A stretch of DNA of 17,882 bases from CAYZUE01 sp964481825 (GCA_964481825.1 CAYZUE010000024.1:1-17882); one strand, 5' to 3'; shown: positions 1 to 7,485, counted from the stretch's first letter. Notes: generated from the sequence alone by a model not told the origin. A program made the numbers and translations.

Positions 1-2
1 GT

Positions 3-242
3 TTACTGAGAGTCAGTGTTGGCACCAATTATTGTTTTGGTAGATTTGACACCTTCAATCTCTCGAATATGATCAACAATATAATTAACTTGTCTTAATG
101 TCTCAACGTCTATAATCAGCATAAAATCGTACTCTCCAAAAAGTTCGATAATTGTTCTTACGCCTTCAAACATTGAGAGTTTTCTTCTCACCTTTACTTC
201 ATGACTTAAAACTGTATTAACGAAACTAACTGCAACTACCAT
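3..242 (-). CDS. Stand-alone RAM (Lrp/AsnC ligand-binding) domain protein
   Basis: 79 residues, complete, with its stop at 5-3. The whole protein matches the effector-binding and dimerisation (RAM, AsnC_trans_reg) fold: a first strand (VAVSFVNTVL), a helix ending before FEGVRTIIELFGEYDFMLIIDV, and the closing IREIEGVKSTKTII typical of these domains. There is no helix-turn-helix, so it should not bind DNA by itself. In known stand-alone RAM proteins the domain forms dimers and higher oligomers and binds small molecules such as amino acids. It starts 1 base after the stop of cdhE, behind a GGAG ribosome site that lies in the end of cdhE, so it is very probably the last or a late gene of the cdh operon. 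A role in sensing a metabolite of the acetyl-CoA pathway, or in pairing with a full Lrp regulator elsewhere, is inference. Confidence 0.85.
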   Translation of the reverse strand: MVVAVSFVNTVLSHEVKVRRKLSMFEGVRTIIELFGEYDFMLIIDVETLRQVNYIVDHIREIEGVKSTKTIIGANTDSQ

Positions 243-243
243 C

Positions 244-1644
244 TTAATTACTCCAATTTTTTTCTAAGAATCCTCCAATGCGTGCTGAATCTATCGGTCC
301 AACTAGTATCTCCAATCCCGTAGCATCTTCAATCTCACCACTAAGACGAGCAATACGACCGGGGATTATTAGTTTCCTGTGATCTATACGATCAATAATA
401 TTCGATTCTTCAAAAATCTCATTTATTCCGCTTGCAGTCAATTTTCCCCCTGCAATTGCCACCTCAACGGCTAGTCCATCGGTATCGACAACAAGTACAT
501 AACAGGGTATCTTGGCAGATTCTAAATCACTGGCGACAGTATAATACGTTAATGCAAAATTGGAAGTTACTAAAACAGGTGAATTTTTGTTAGGTTTTTC
601 TATCTCTCTAATTCCAGCGTCCACACTAATTGGGACCCTCGGATCAGTATATATATTCTGTCTTAAAGTTAAAAGTGGTAGCAATGCCCAAGTCTCTAGA
701 GAATGTAATATAAGAAGGTCGCAGTACCGTAATAATTGAGTACTAGCTAGTGTAGCTTCGAGCTTACTTGCTTTAATCTCATCCTTCTCTTGCATCCAGG
801 CAACCATAGGCACTCCTAATATAGGAAATCCAAGATTTTTTATACCATCCTCAATTGCTAATCGCCTCATCATTGCCAGATTTTCAGTCATCTTATAAAA
901 TTTTTTACCTTGAGGATATGTCCCAATATCAAGAACAATTTTCTCAACCCCATTATTAGTTAGATTCTGAACGAGCTCAACTAATTCTTGAGGATTTCCG
1001 GGAGATGATGCAACAACTGGACAATCATATTTCAAGGCTAAATTTACAATGGATTCCCAATTTTCTTTATTAGCAGCATAAATAAGTGGTTTTTTATCAG
1101 CAGATATCTCAAGACCAACCTCAAGGATCTCAGGATTATATGAACATAAGATTAGTGGTAGATCACAGTTTTCAACGACATTCAATACAATTTCTCCAAA
1201 TTTTGTAGGATCATTTGTTGTGGATCTAATTGCAATTCCGTCTAAATTCAATTTTTCACCGATTCTTGTTACAGTGAACTCTTGTATTTTTTTTACCTTC
1301 TCTTGAATTGCACCATTTTCCATTCCATCATCTATGTCAATAAAAATCGCTGTAGGATTAAAGTATGTTAGATCATGTCGGTACATCACTTCTTCTCCAC
1401 CTACTACTACCTGTCTATCTCCATTTCCGATTTTTATTTCTTTGATAGGCGGAGTAAGAATCTCAAAAAGTGAATCTCTTTTTTCACTATATTTATCCTC
1501 TTTCATTAGAGGGGCACAATCTTCAATATTGTGTGATCGCTCAATCAGAGTTGATGCAAAGGCCATACAAGAACTCTCTTGACATTCCCGACAGTTTGTT
1601 CCGGGAAGATGCTTATAAAGTTGGAGAGGTGAAATCTTATTCAT
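244..1644 (-). CDS. cdhE: CODH/ACS gamma subunit, corrinoid iron-sulfur protein large subunit
   Basis: 466 residues, the usual size. With CdhD it forms the corrinoid iron-sulfur protein that carries the methyl group between methyl-tetrahydro(methano)pterin and the A-cluster of acetyl-CoA synthase. The N-terminus has the [4Fe-4S] motif with C18, C21, C26 and C43 (LPGTNCRECQESSC). The middle part is the TIM-barrel-like domain. The C-terminal region from about residue 365 (VTSNFALTYYTVASDLE, then IPGRIARLSGEIEDATG and VGPIDSARIGGF) is the cobamide-binding domain typical of CdhE/AcsC. The ATG follows the cdhD stop directly, with GGGAG just upstream, so the two are translated as a pair. I see no missing key residue. 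Confidence 0.97.
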   Translation of the reverse strand: MNKISPLQLYKHLPGTNCRECQESSCMAFASTLIERSHNIEDCAPLMKEDKYSEKRDSLFEILTPPIKEIKIGNGDRQVVVGGEEVMYRHDLTYFNPTAIFIDIDDGMENGAIQEKVKKIQEFTVTRIGEKLNLDGIAIRSTTNDPTKFGEIVLNVVENCDLPLILCSYNPEILEVGLEISADKKPLIYAANKENWESIVNLALKYDCPVVASSPGNPQELVELVQNLTNNGVEKIVLDIGTYPQGKKFYKMTENLAMMRRLAIEDGIKNLGFPILGVPMVAWMQEKDEIKASKLEATLASTQLLRYCDLLILHSLETWALLPLLTLRQNIYTDPRVPISVDAGIREIEKPNKNSPVLVTSNFALTYYTVASDLESAKIPCYVLVVDTDGLAVEVAIAGGKLTASGINEIFEESNIIDRIDHRKLIIPGRIARLSGEIEDATGLEILVGPIDSARIGGFLEKNWSN

Positions 1645-2817
1645 TCAAATACTCCCTACCCAATCTTGATAATCTACTTCCGGACCTTCCAAATCTTCTG
1701 TTGCTGCTTCTATAATCCCCTTAACTATTTTAACAGAATTTGGATGAAGCATCATCATTCCATCTGCACCTGCATTAATAACTGTAAGGGCTGTGAAAAT
1801 CTCCCAAAGTAGGCCACGATGTTCTCGAGCACCCCAATTTGGTTCATTCATCCAGGCCTCCCTTGCAGCCCATGCATTAGTCACTCCACAAAATATAGGA
1901 TTTTGAAGTACTGTCTCCCCCTTCAATGCATTCTGTTTCAATCGTTCAATTATCGAATATGTATAATCTAACCCATAACCTAATGCCCCTGTTGTTGGAT
2001 CTTGTACAAGTTGATTTTTCGGAAGCCCTTCTTCCACAAGTAACCTATTAAGAGACTGTTGATCAGTAATATTCATTGAGGTAAATGCAAGTACATTGTG
2101 TTTATATTTCTTTGCAACATCTACAATTTTCTTGAAATCAAGATCAAGGTTAGCACTTGCTAAAAGAAGCATCTCTCCTTCTGCAGCTGCTGCAACTTTC
2201 TCGAATAATAATGGGTCTTTTTCAGGGTTGCCACTTCCTCCCACAACCAAAGGAACCTTTACAGCCTGAAGTACATCCTCAACGGTACGAGCGGCCTCTT
2301 TAGGAGAAGTGTCCTTTACTCTTGGATCCGTAGATACCAAATGCAGAGTAACAAGTTCAGTTCCAAGTTTCACAGCCTCTTTAGCCCAACTAGCAGGGTC
2401 GTCCCAAATATCTCCCCATTGTTCCCTGAGAGTCTTTGGAAAACTTGACATTTCCATATCAAAAACGTCAAAAGAGATAACGGGGGGGTTTTTATAACCT
2501 CCTTCAAATCTATAAAGAGTTGTTTGACCACCAAGTTTTACGACTTTTCGTCTAGTTCCTCCATCAGCCTTAGTCGCACCTAAAGTTATTTCAGCAACGT
2601 TTCCTTTATATTCCTGTATAGGTGGAGAAAATTTGTAAACATCCTCCTTTATACCGGCGGGTTTTGTAGGTGTAGCTATTACTGGATTTATTTGTGGCTG
2701 ACTAAATGTTGAAAGTAATTTATCAATCTCTAAAACAATGTCACCATCAATGCTTACTTTTTCTAACTCAATTTCTTCAGCATCAACAATATCTTTTAAG
2801 AGTTCTTCAATGTTCAC
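1645..2817 (-). CDS. cdhD: CODH/ACS delta subunit, corrinoid iron-sulfur protein small subunit
   Basis: 390 residues. It is a TIM-barrel protein that pairs with CdhE to hold the corrinoid for methyl transfer to the A-cluster. Recognisable parts are GGYKNPPVISFDVFDM at the start of the barrel (about residues 105-120), VKVPLVVGGSGNPEKDP, LLLASANLDLDFKKI, VLAFTSMNITDQQSLNRLL, DPTTGALGYGLDYTYSIIERL and the C-terminal INAGADGMMMLHP. The first roughly 75 residues are a more variable extension, as in other archaeal CdhD, which is longer than bacterial AcsD. The start is a GTG at 2817-2815 that overlaps the cdhC stop (GTGA) and has AAGGAGA upstream, so it is translationally coupled to cdhC. In Methanosarcina a CooC-like nickel-insertion gene lies between cdhC and cdhD; here there is none. 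Confidence 0.96.
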   Translation of the reverse strand: MNIEELLKDIVDAEEIELEKVSIDGDIVLEIDKLLSTFSQPQINPVIATPTKPAGIKEDVYKFSPPIQEYKGNVAEITLGATKADGGTRRKVVKLGGQTTLYRFEGGYKNPPVISFDVFDMEMSSFPKTLREQWGDIWDDPASWAKEAVKLGTELVTLHLVSTDPRVKDTSPKEAARTVEDVLQAVKVPLVVGGSGNPEKDPLLFEKVAAAAEGEMLLLASANLDLDFKKIVDVAKKYKHNVLAFTSMNITDQQSLNRLLVEEGLPKNQLVQDPTTGALGYGLDYTYSIIERLKQNALKGETVLQNPIFCGVTNAWAAREAWMNEPNWGAREHRGLLWEIFTALTVINAGADGMMMLHPNSVKIVKGIIEAATEDLEGPEVDYQDWVGSI

Positions 2818-4226
2818 TTCCGTTTCTCCTTTCTTGTTATAATGATTTTCTCAGCATAAATCTTGGCATTTTTAAATACAACCGTAACCTTCCCTCCAGA
2901 GAATGGTAAACCTTGAATTGGCATTTTTAACTCTGAAGCTTCTGCCACTGGTTGTTCTGCTACAGGTTGATCTGTGGTCGTAGATTCTGTTTCATCTACT
3001 TGTGTATCTGTACCGTTTCCATTCCATCTTTCTACTACCGGATGATCACATTTTTTTAGAAAATCCTGTAGGCTTTCTAAATCAGTTGAATCTTCCTCGG
3101 TTGCTATTTTATCATTTATCTTTTCTGGAATTGAATCTGCTACTTTTTCCTTTAAAGCCTTTGGAATCCAGACGATACGGTCCCATCCTCCATCGGCTTG
3201 AAGCATCTTTGGAGATCTTAAATATTCTATTGCCATTCCTACAAATCCATCACTTTGAACTCCCCCACCAACTTGGCCTGCCATGGTTGAAAAAGGTATA
3301 CCGAAGGGGGTTGTTCCTCTGTGATCACGATGGACCACTCCAATTCCATCAACTTCAGGTATGTAGAAACCAATTGCTTCAAAACATCCACAGCTTGTAT
3401 GTGGGTTATCGAAAATACTATGGAGATATACTGTTTTTACTGTTCCTCCTGATCTCTCATCAGTTACTTCATCTGGTCCAGAATACTGTCCTTTGACTTC
3501 GTCCAATAGTTCTCCCTTTGGTATCTCAAATATTGGTCCTTTGGGATCTATTTTAGTTGCGGCTTTTCCTTCAAACCAGGATATGGACCCACAGCTAGAA
3601 GTTCTACTTGGTGTTATTGTACATAAATGACGAGGGGCAAAACTTTGGCATAGTGCACAGCCATAAAAAACATCTACATCTTCATCTTTTAACCCTCTCA
3701 AGCGGGAATCTCGTCTTTCATAAACTTTTCTAGCATCCTCTCTAAATTTAGTAACCTTTTCATGGTCTGTATAAAGTGTAACTTGCATTTTAGATATCAT
3801 TGACCATTCGGCTTTAAATAAGTCGATCAGAGCCTTACCCACATGTTTTAAGCTTAGACCCTTTTTAACAGCATCTTTGCTTACTCTACACCAGATTATA
3901 TCGCGAGAATTCAAGTGCATATATCCTTGAATAAAATTTGAAAGTTCATGAACTCTACGTTCAAATACTCCCTCTATATCTTCTTCCATGTCCTTGCCGG
4001 CTACATTAATACGAACCCCAAAGGGGTAAACTTTGCCTTCTTCCATACCCTTAAAATCAAGTCCTTCTAATTTAACAAGTCCATCCTTAATTTCTTTCGC
4101 TGGAGCTACTTGTACCAATTCAGCTCCAAAACTTTTAGGTCCAGCAAGATCAACGTAATTTTGACCTTTCCTAATTCTTTCCCCCTCATATATTAGACCA
4201 ACATCCACCGGAATCTTAGAAACCAT
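2814..4226 (-). CDS. cdhC: CODH/ACS beta subunit, acetyl-CoA synthase (archaeal type)
   Basis: 470 residues. It catalyses condensation of CO, a methyl group and CoA to acetyl-CoA, or the reverse, at the Ni-Ni-[4Fe-4S] A-cluster. All cluster cysteines are present: C190, C193, C202 and C212 in FYGCALCQSFAPRHLC and following residues, and the C279-G-C281 motif for the distal nickel. The N-terminal CO-channel domain of bacterial AcsB is absent, so this is the archaeal form. After about residue 400 comes an acidic, Thr/Gln-rich linker, then the C-terminal KVTVVFKNAKIYAEKIII segment also seen in methanogen CdhC. The ATG has GAGGTGA 9 bases upstream (4242-4236) and a TATA-like box at 4288-4277, so cdhC probably opens its own transcript. 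The alpha and epsilon subunits (cdhA, cdhB) are not in the window and must lie elsewhere. Confidence 0.97.
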   Translation of the reverse strand: MVSKIPVDVGLIYEGERIRKGQNYVDLAGPKSFGAELVQVAPAKEIKDGLVKLEGLDFKGMEEGKVYPFGVRINVAGKDMEEDIEGVFERRVHELSNFIQGYMHLNSRDIIWCRVSKDAVKKGLSLKHVGKALIDLFKAEWSMISKMQVTLYTDHEKVTKFREDARKVYERRDSRLRGLKDEDVDVFYGCALCQSFAPRHLCTITPSRTSSCGSISWFEGKAATKIDPKGPIFEIPKGELLDEVKGQYSGPDEVTDERSGGTVKTVYLHSIFDNPHTSCGCFEAIGFYIPEVDGIGVVHRDHRGTTPFGIPFSTMAGQVGGGVQSDGFVGMAIEYLRSPKMLQADGGWDRIVWIPKALKEKVADSIPEKINDKIATEEDSTDLESLQDFLKKCDHPVVERWNGNGTDTQVDETESTTTDQPVAEQPVAEASELKMPIQGLPFSGGKVTVVFKNAKIYAEKIIITRKEKRK

Positions 4227-4275
4227 CCTGTGATTTCACCTCACGCTTTTTTTTATTTTTTTTCATTAAGTTTAA

Positions 4276-4289
4276 AAATTTATATAATC
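4276..4289 (-). promoter_or_regulatory. TATA-like box of the cdhCDE operon
   Basis: On the minus strand the stretch reads AGATTATATAAATT. It lies about 50-60 bases before the cdhC ATG. A start site about 26 bases downstream would give a leader of roughly 30 bases that contains the GAGGTGA ribosome site. Position and sequence only; the transcription start is not known. Confidence 0.5.
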
Positions 4290-4426
4290 TTTTTGCATGT
4301 TCATAGTTGATTCACTGTTTCTTTTTAGTAGCCTTAATAGTTTAACGTAAGAAAATTTTGATATATAGATGCTCTATTTAGGGTTTTTTATTGTAAACAA
4401 CGTAATACATCCTATATGTGTGATAA

Positions 4427-4522
4427 TGGGGCCACCCGGATTCGAACCGGGGTCCATGGCTCTTTCGCTTGCTTTAACAAGTCCCAAAGCCACGAGGATG
4501 AACCAGGCTACCCTATGGCCCC
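4427..4522 (-). tRNA. tRNA-Pro(TGG) with a 21-base intron at 37/38
   Basis: The acceptor arms GGGGCCA and TGGCCCC pair over 7 bp, the discriminator is A, and CCA is not encoded. The T arm is CCCGG-TTCGAAT-CCGGG. The D arm GGGTAGCCTGGTTCA is like other archaeal tRNA-Pro. The anticodon stem GTGGC/GCCAT and loop TTTGGGA (anticodon TGG) form only after removing 21 bases at 4482-4462. Those bases give a canonical bulge-helix-bulge: exon TTTG pairs with intron CGAA (one G-T), with 3-base bulges GG|A and AG|A, and the intron closes as CTTG-TTAAAG-CAAG. The mature length is 75 bases (exons 4522-4483 and 4461-4427). The first 10 bases of the gene are also the last codons and stop of queF. Confidence 0.93.
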
Positions 4523-4893
4523 TTCTTTTCATCTGTTGTAGATATTTTAACGACTGTTTTAACATTTCCTCTTGGATTAAATTCAGCTATAACTTCAATA
4601 TAGCGTGGTTTTAAGAGTTTCTTTAGATCGCCATAAATCTTATTTGTAGCAGCTTCGTGCATTAAGTATTGGTCTCTAAAACGATTTAAATAAAGCTTTA
4701 GGGACTTTAGTTCTACCACGTACTTATCGGGAGTGTAAATTATCTTTATTGTTGCAAAATCAGGGTATCCAGAGTTAGGGCAAAGACAAGTAAACTCAGG
4801 GAAAACAATCTCAATACAATAATCTCTACCTGGAGTTGGATTGTCCCAAACTTGCAGCTCTGATTTTTTTATTTCTACTTCTCCATACTTCAT
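4513..4893 (-). CDS. queF: NADPH-dependent 7-cyano-7-deazaguanine (preQ0) reductase QueF
   Basis: 126 residues, a unimodular T-fold enzyme that reduces the nitrile preQ0 to the amine preQ1, the step that leads to queuosine. The catalytic cysteine C38 and acid D45 sit in [15 protein letters not shown]; the substrate pair H79-E80 is in [10 protein letters not shown]; and the QueF-specific NADPH motif E-L-K-S-L-K-L-Y is complete at 61-68. That motif is lost in archaeal QueF-L, the amidinotransferase that makes archaeosine, so this protein should be a true reductase. The ATG has AGGTGA 5 bases upstream. The gene begins 18 bases after the membrane protein gene, and its stop (4515-4513) lies inside tRNA-Pro. 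It is shorter than B. subtilis QueF (about 165 residues) but the core is whole. Confidence 0.95.
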   Translation of the reverse strand: MKYGEVEIKKSELQVWDNPTPGRDYCIEIVFPEFTCLCPNSGYPDFATIKIIYTPDKYVVELKSLKLYLNRFRDQYLMHEAATNKIYGDLKKLLKPRYIEVIAEFNPRGNVKTVVKISTTDEKKGP

Positions 4894-4911
4894 GTCTTCA
4901 CCTTTAGGCTA

Positions 4912-5259
4912 TTAAATAAAAATATTTCCTTTCAGATAAATCCAAATTAGAGTGATTACTAAAAAGATAGATACACCTATGATTAATGCGTTATTTAAAC
5001 CCCACTTTGGAGTCAAATAAATTATAATTAGTACATACGGTACCCAAGCTATGAAAGTACATAAAAGTGCAGATTTTGCACTCTCAATAACAGCTGCATT
5101 TCCAACATTACGCCCTATTAATAAAAATGATAGTAATGTATAACTAGGGAATATTAATGCAATACCAGAAAGTAATGGATAACCTTGTTTTGCAAGGAAG
5201 ACTGTAAGACTAACAATGGATCCTCCTATTAAAAAATAAAGAAAATAATCCAAAATCAT
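4912..5259 (-). CDS. GlpM-like small integral membrane protein
   Basis: 115 residues with four hydrophobic helices (about 3-21, 29-48, 62-83 and 88-110). The pattern of the first half, with GGSIVSLTVFLAKQGYPLLSG then IALIFPSYTLLSFLLIGR, followed by ESAKSALLCTFIAWVPYVLI, resembles E. coli GlpM, a small inner membrane protein of poorly defined function. The ATG is preceded by AAGGAT 6 bases upstream. It is the first gene of a leftward unit with queF 18 bases downstream and lies back to back with queA. This position allows a link to 7-deazaguanine metabolism, for example precursor uptake, but it does not resemble the known queuosine-precursor transporters YhhQ/QPTR or QueT, so that remains conjecture. 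Confidence 0.75.
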   Translation of the reverse strand: MILDYFLYFLIGGSIVSLTVFLAKQGYPLLSGIALIFPSYTLLSFLLIGRNVGNAAVIESAKSALLCTFIAWVPYVLIIIYLTPKWGLNNALIIGVSIFLVITLIWIYLKGNIFI

Positions 5260-5347
5260 GTTATATCCTTCTTAGTTTATTATGTATACTTTGTCTATTT
5301 TAATTGACATATTATGAATGTATAAGGAGAGGATGATAACTAAAGAT

Positions 5348-5361
5348 ATTTATTTATAAAC
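5348..5361 (+). promoter_or_regulatory. TATA-like box of queA, probable leaderless start
   Basis: ATTTATTTATAAAC contains TTTATAAA at 5353-5360, centred about 25 bases before the queA ATG at 5381. At normal archaeal spacing transcription would begin at or next to the start codon. No ribosome site is visible between the box and the ATG, so a leaderless mRNA is likely. Confidence 0.5.
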
Positions 5362-5380
5362 TTTTAGGCTACCTAACTTT

Positions 5381-6385
5381 ATGGATAGAGCTATTTTTAA
5401 TTACTTTTTACCAAATGAACGTATTTCTCAAAATCCTCCCTCACCTCGTGACTCATCTAGACTTATGGTTTTGAAAAACAAGCATTATGAACATAGAAAT
5501 TTTTATGATTTTAAAGACTACCTAAAGAAAGGAGATGTACTTGTTCTAAATAATACCAAGGTATTCCCTGCTAGATTGTTGGGTAAGAAAAACACTGGCG
5601 GAAAGGTAGAAATAACTCTTCTAAAAGATATAGGAGATGGAATCTGGTCGTGTCTGCCTAAAGGAGGACCTTTCGGGGTAAAAACAAAGATCTATTTTAA
5701 GGATAATATAAGTGGTTCATTAATAAGGGAAAATGAAGGCTTTATTATATCATTCTTTGGGCAGAAGGATGTAGCACACATTATCCGTAGTTTAGGCCAA
5801 ACGCCACTTCCTCCCTACGTTAAGTGTAGTATCCCCATAGAGAAATATCAGACAGTATTTGCAAAACATTCTGCATCAGTAGCTGCTCCAACAGCTGGTC
5901 TACATTTTACAGAATTATTACTAAACGATCTGGAAAATAAAGGAGTTAAACTTGCTTTTGTTACTCTTCATATTGGCCTAGGAACATTTTCACCAGTTAA
6001 ATCAATGAACATTGAAAATCATAAGATGGAACCTGAATATTTTGAAGTTAGTGAAGAATGTTGTAATATAATAAAGAAGGGTAAAAGGATAATCGTTGTA
6101 GGCACAACAACTATCAAAGCCCTGGAAAGTGCAAGTAATGAAAATGGTGTTTATCCTTGCCATGGGTGGTCAAATCTTTTTATTTATCCACCTTACAAAT
6201 TTAAGGTAGAAAGTGATGCATTATTAACCAATTTTCACCTTCCAATGTCAACACTTCTAATGCTTGTAAGTGCCTATAAAGGCAGGGAAGAAATTCTTAA
6301 AGCTTATAAGAAAGCAGTGACAATGGAATATAATTTTTATAGTTTTGGAGATGCTATGCTGATATTTCGTGAGGATTATGTTTGA
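5381..6385 (+). CDS. queA: S-adenosylmethionine:tRNA ribosyltransferase-isomerase QueA
   Basis: 334 residues, full length. QueA transfers the ribosyl part of S-adenosylmethionine to preQ1 at position 34 of tRNA and isomerises it to epoxyqueuosine. The family's landmarks are all here: the N-terminal FNYFLPNERISQNPPSPRD and SSRLMVL, GDVLVLNNTKVFPARL, GGKVEITLL, the long conserved block around YQTVFAKHSASVAAPTAGLHFT and VTLHIGLGTFSPV, and the C-terminal TNFHLPMSTLLMLVSAYKG. It is followed by tgt with an overlap, so the two tRNA enzymes are co-translated. Queuosine synthesis is a bacterial trait and QueA is not a normal archaeal gene; the protein is AT-rich and lysine-rich like its neighbours, so any transfer is old enough to have been adapted to the host. 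Confidence 0.96.
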   Translation: MDRAIFNYFLPNERISQNPPSPRDSSRLMVLKNKHYEHRNFYDFKDYLKKGDVLVLNNTKVFPARLLGKKNTGGKVEITLLKDIGDGIWSCLPKGGPFGVKTKIYFKDNISGSLIRENEGFIISFFGQKDVAHIIRSLGQTPLPPYVKCSIPIEKYQTVFAKHSASVAAPTAGLHFTELLLNDLENKGVKLAFVTLHIGLGTFSPVKSMNIENHKMEPEYFEVSEECCNIIKKGKRIIVVGTTTIKALESASNENGVYPCHGWSNLFIYPPYKFKVESDALLTNFHLPMSTLLMLVSAYKGREEILKAYKKAVTMEYNFYSFGDAMLIFREDYV

Positions 6386-7463
6386 TTTAAAAAGTAATGA
6401 TAAAAATGCTAGACTAGGAGTATTATATACCCCTAATGGAAAGATGGATACTCCTGCATTTATGCCAGTTGCAACCAAGGGATGTGTTAAGTCTCTAAGT
6501 TCTGATCAAGTGATTAGCACATATACTCAAGGATTAATCTGTAATGCTTTTTTGCTCTACCTTAAACCGGGAGTTGAAGTTATTAGTGATGCAGGAGGGA
6601 TTCATGATTTTATGAATTGGAAAAGAACTTTGTTTACAGATAGCGGTGGGTTCCAAATGCTAAAAAAAGAGTTTCTTATAAGTGTAGATAAAGATGGCAT
6701 TTTATTTCGTTCTCCCTTTGATAATAGTAGTCACCTAATGACTCCTCAAAAATGTATGGAGATCCAAGGAGCCTTAGGAAGCGATATTGCTATGGTACTG
6801 GATGATGTTCCTAGATTTAACTCTAGTTATGACCGTGCACTAACTTCAATACGGCATACTATAGAATGGGCGAAATTATGTAAGGAACATAAGATTGATA
6901 ATCAACAGCTTTTTTCAATTATACAGGGAGGTTTATTCACCAAGCTAAGAGAGAAATGTACAGAAAAATTAGTGGATATTGGATTTGATGGATATGGAAT
7001 TGGCGGTTTAAGTATAGGGGAGCCTAAAAAAATGATGTATAAAACTATTAAAGACACTACTCCTTTACTCCCTGAAAAAAGTCCAAGATATCTTATGGGA
7101 GTTGGCTCGCCAATGGAACTTTTGGAGGCAATATCTTTAGGTATTGATATTTTTGATAGTGCCTTCCCAACAAGAAATGCCCGACATAATACAGCATATA
7201 CCAAAAAGGGAAAACTTAATTTAACAAGAGGAAAGTTTAGAATCGATTTTGCTCCATTGGAGGATAGATGTAAATGCCTAGCTTGTAAATATTATACCAG
7301 AGCATATATACATCATCTATTCAAAGTTCATGAACAACTTGGGATGAACCTTGTAACTATACATAATATTTATTTTATTCAGAAGATACTAAGAGAAAGT
7401 AGAGATGCGATTAAAAGAGATGAATTTTCTGACTACAAAAATAGTTTTAAAGGGTATTATTAA
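6378..7463 (+). CDS. tgt: Bacterial-type tRNA-guanine transglycosylase
   Basis: 361 residues from the ATG at 6378. It exchanges G34 of tRNA for a 7-deazaguanine base. It has the length and the zinc site of bacterial/eukaryal TGT (C298, C300, C303, H329) and no PUA domain, unlike archaeal ArcTGT, which modifies position 15. The catalytic aspartates are D88 in FTDSGGFQ and the nucleophile D260 in GIDIFDSAFPTR. In the base pocket it reads LDDVP (V144 where the Zymomonas enzyme has C158) and GGLSIGE (I213 for V233). The usual NTYHL motif is replaced by NAFLL. I chose the ATG because GAGG stands 3 bases before it and the protein then begins MFDLKS as in the family; a GTG at 6369 is the alternative. 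It overlaps the end of queA by 8 bases. Confidence 0.94.
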   Translation: MFDLKSNDKNARLGVLYTPNGKMDTPAFMPVATKGCVKSLSSDQVISTYTQGLICNAFLLYLKPGVEVISDAGGIHDFMNWKRTLFTDSGGFQMLKKEFLISVDKDGILFRSPFDNSSHLMTPQKCMEIQGALGSDIAMVLDDVPRFNSSYDRALTSIRHTIEWAKLCKEHKIDNQQLFSIIQGGLFTKLREKCTEKLVDIGFDGYGIGGLSIGEPKKMMYKTIKDTTPLLPEKSPRYLMGVGSPMELLEAISLGIDIFDSAFPTRNARHNTAYTKKGKLNLTRGKFRIDFAPLEDRCKCLACKYYTRAYIHHLFKVHEQLGMNLVTIHNIYFIQKILRESRDAIKRDEFSDYKNSFKGYY

Positions 7464-7485
7464 AGTTTGAGGTAGGTGTTACGAA

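Noticed and set aside
3002..3496. 164-codon open frame on the plus strand opposite cdhC
   Set aside because: It is a shadow of cdhC: the opposite strand encodes an intact, highly conserved enzyme, and the Leu/His/Phe-rich product resembles no protein I know.
4427..4522. Reading the tRNA as tRNA-Gln(TTG) by shifting the anticodon stem one base
   Set aside because: That shift misplaces the conserved A21, shortens the variable loop to 3 bases and breaks the bulge-helix-bulge, whereas the Pro reading satisfies all three and the body matches tRNA-Pro.
4513..4893. QueF-L archaeosine amidinotransferase
   Set aside because: The NADPH motif and the HE pair are both complete, and bacterial-type tgt and queA are adjacent.
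6257..6478. Several 60-110 codon frames opposite queA, tgt, pstC, pstA and pstB
   Set aside because: All lie antisense within intact conserved genes and lack ribosome sites or recognisable products.
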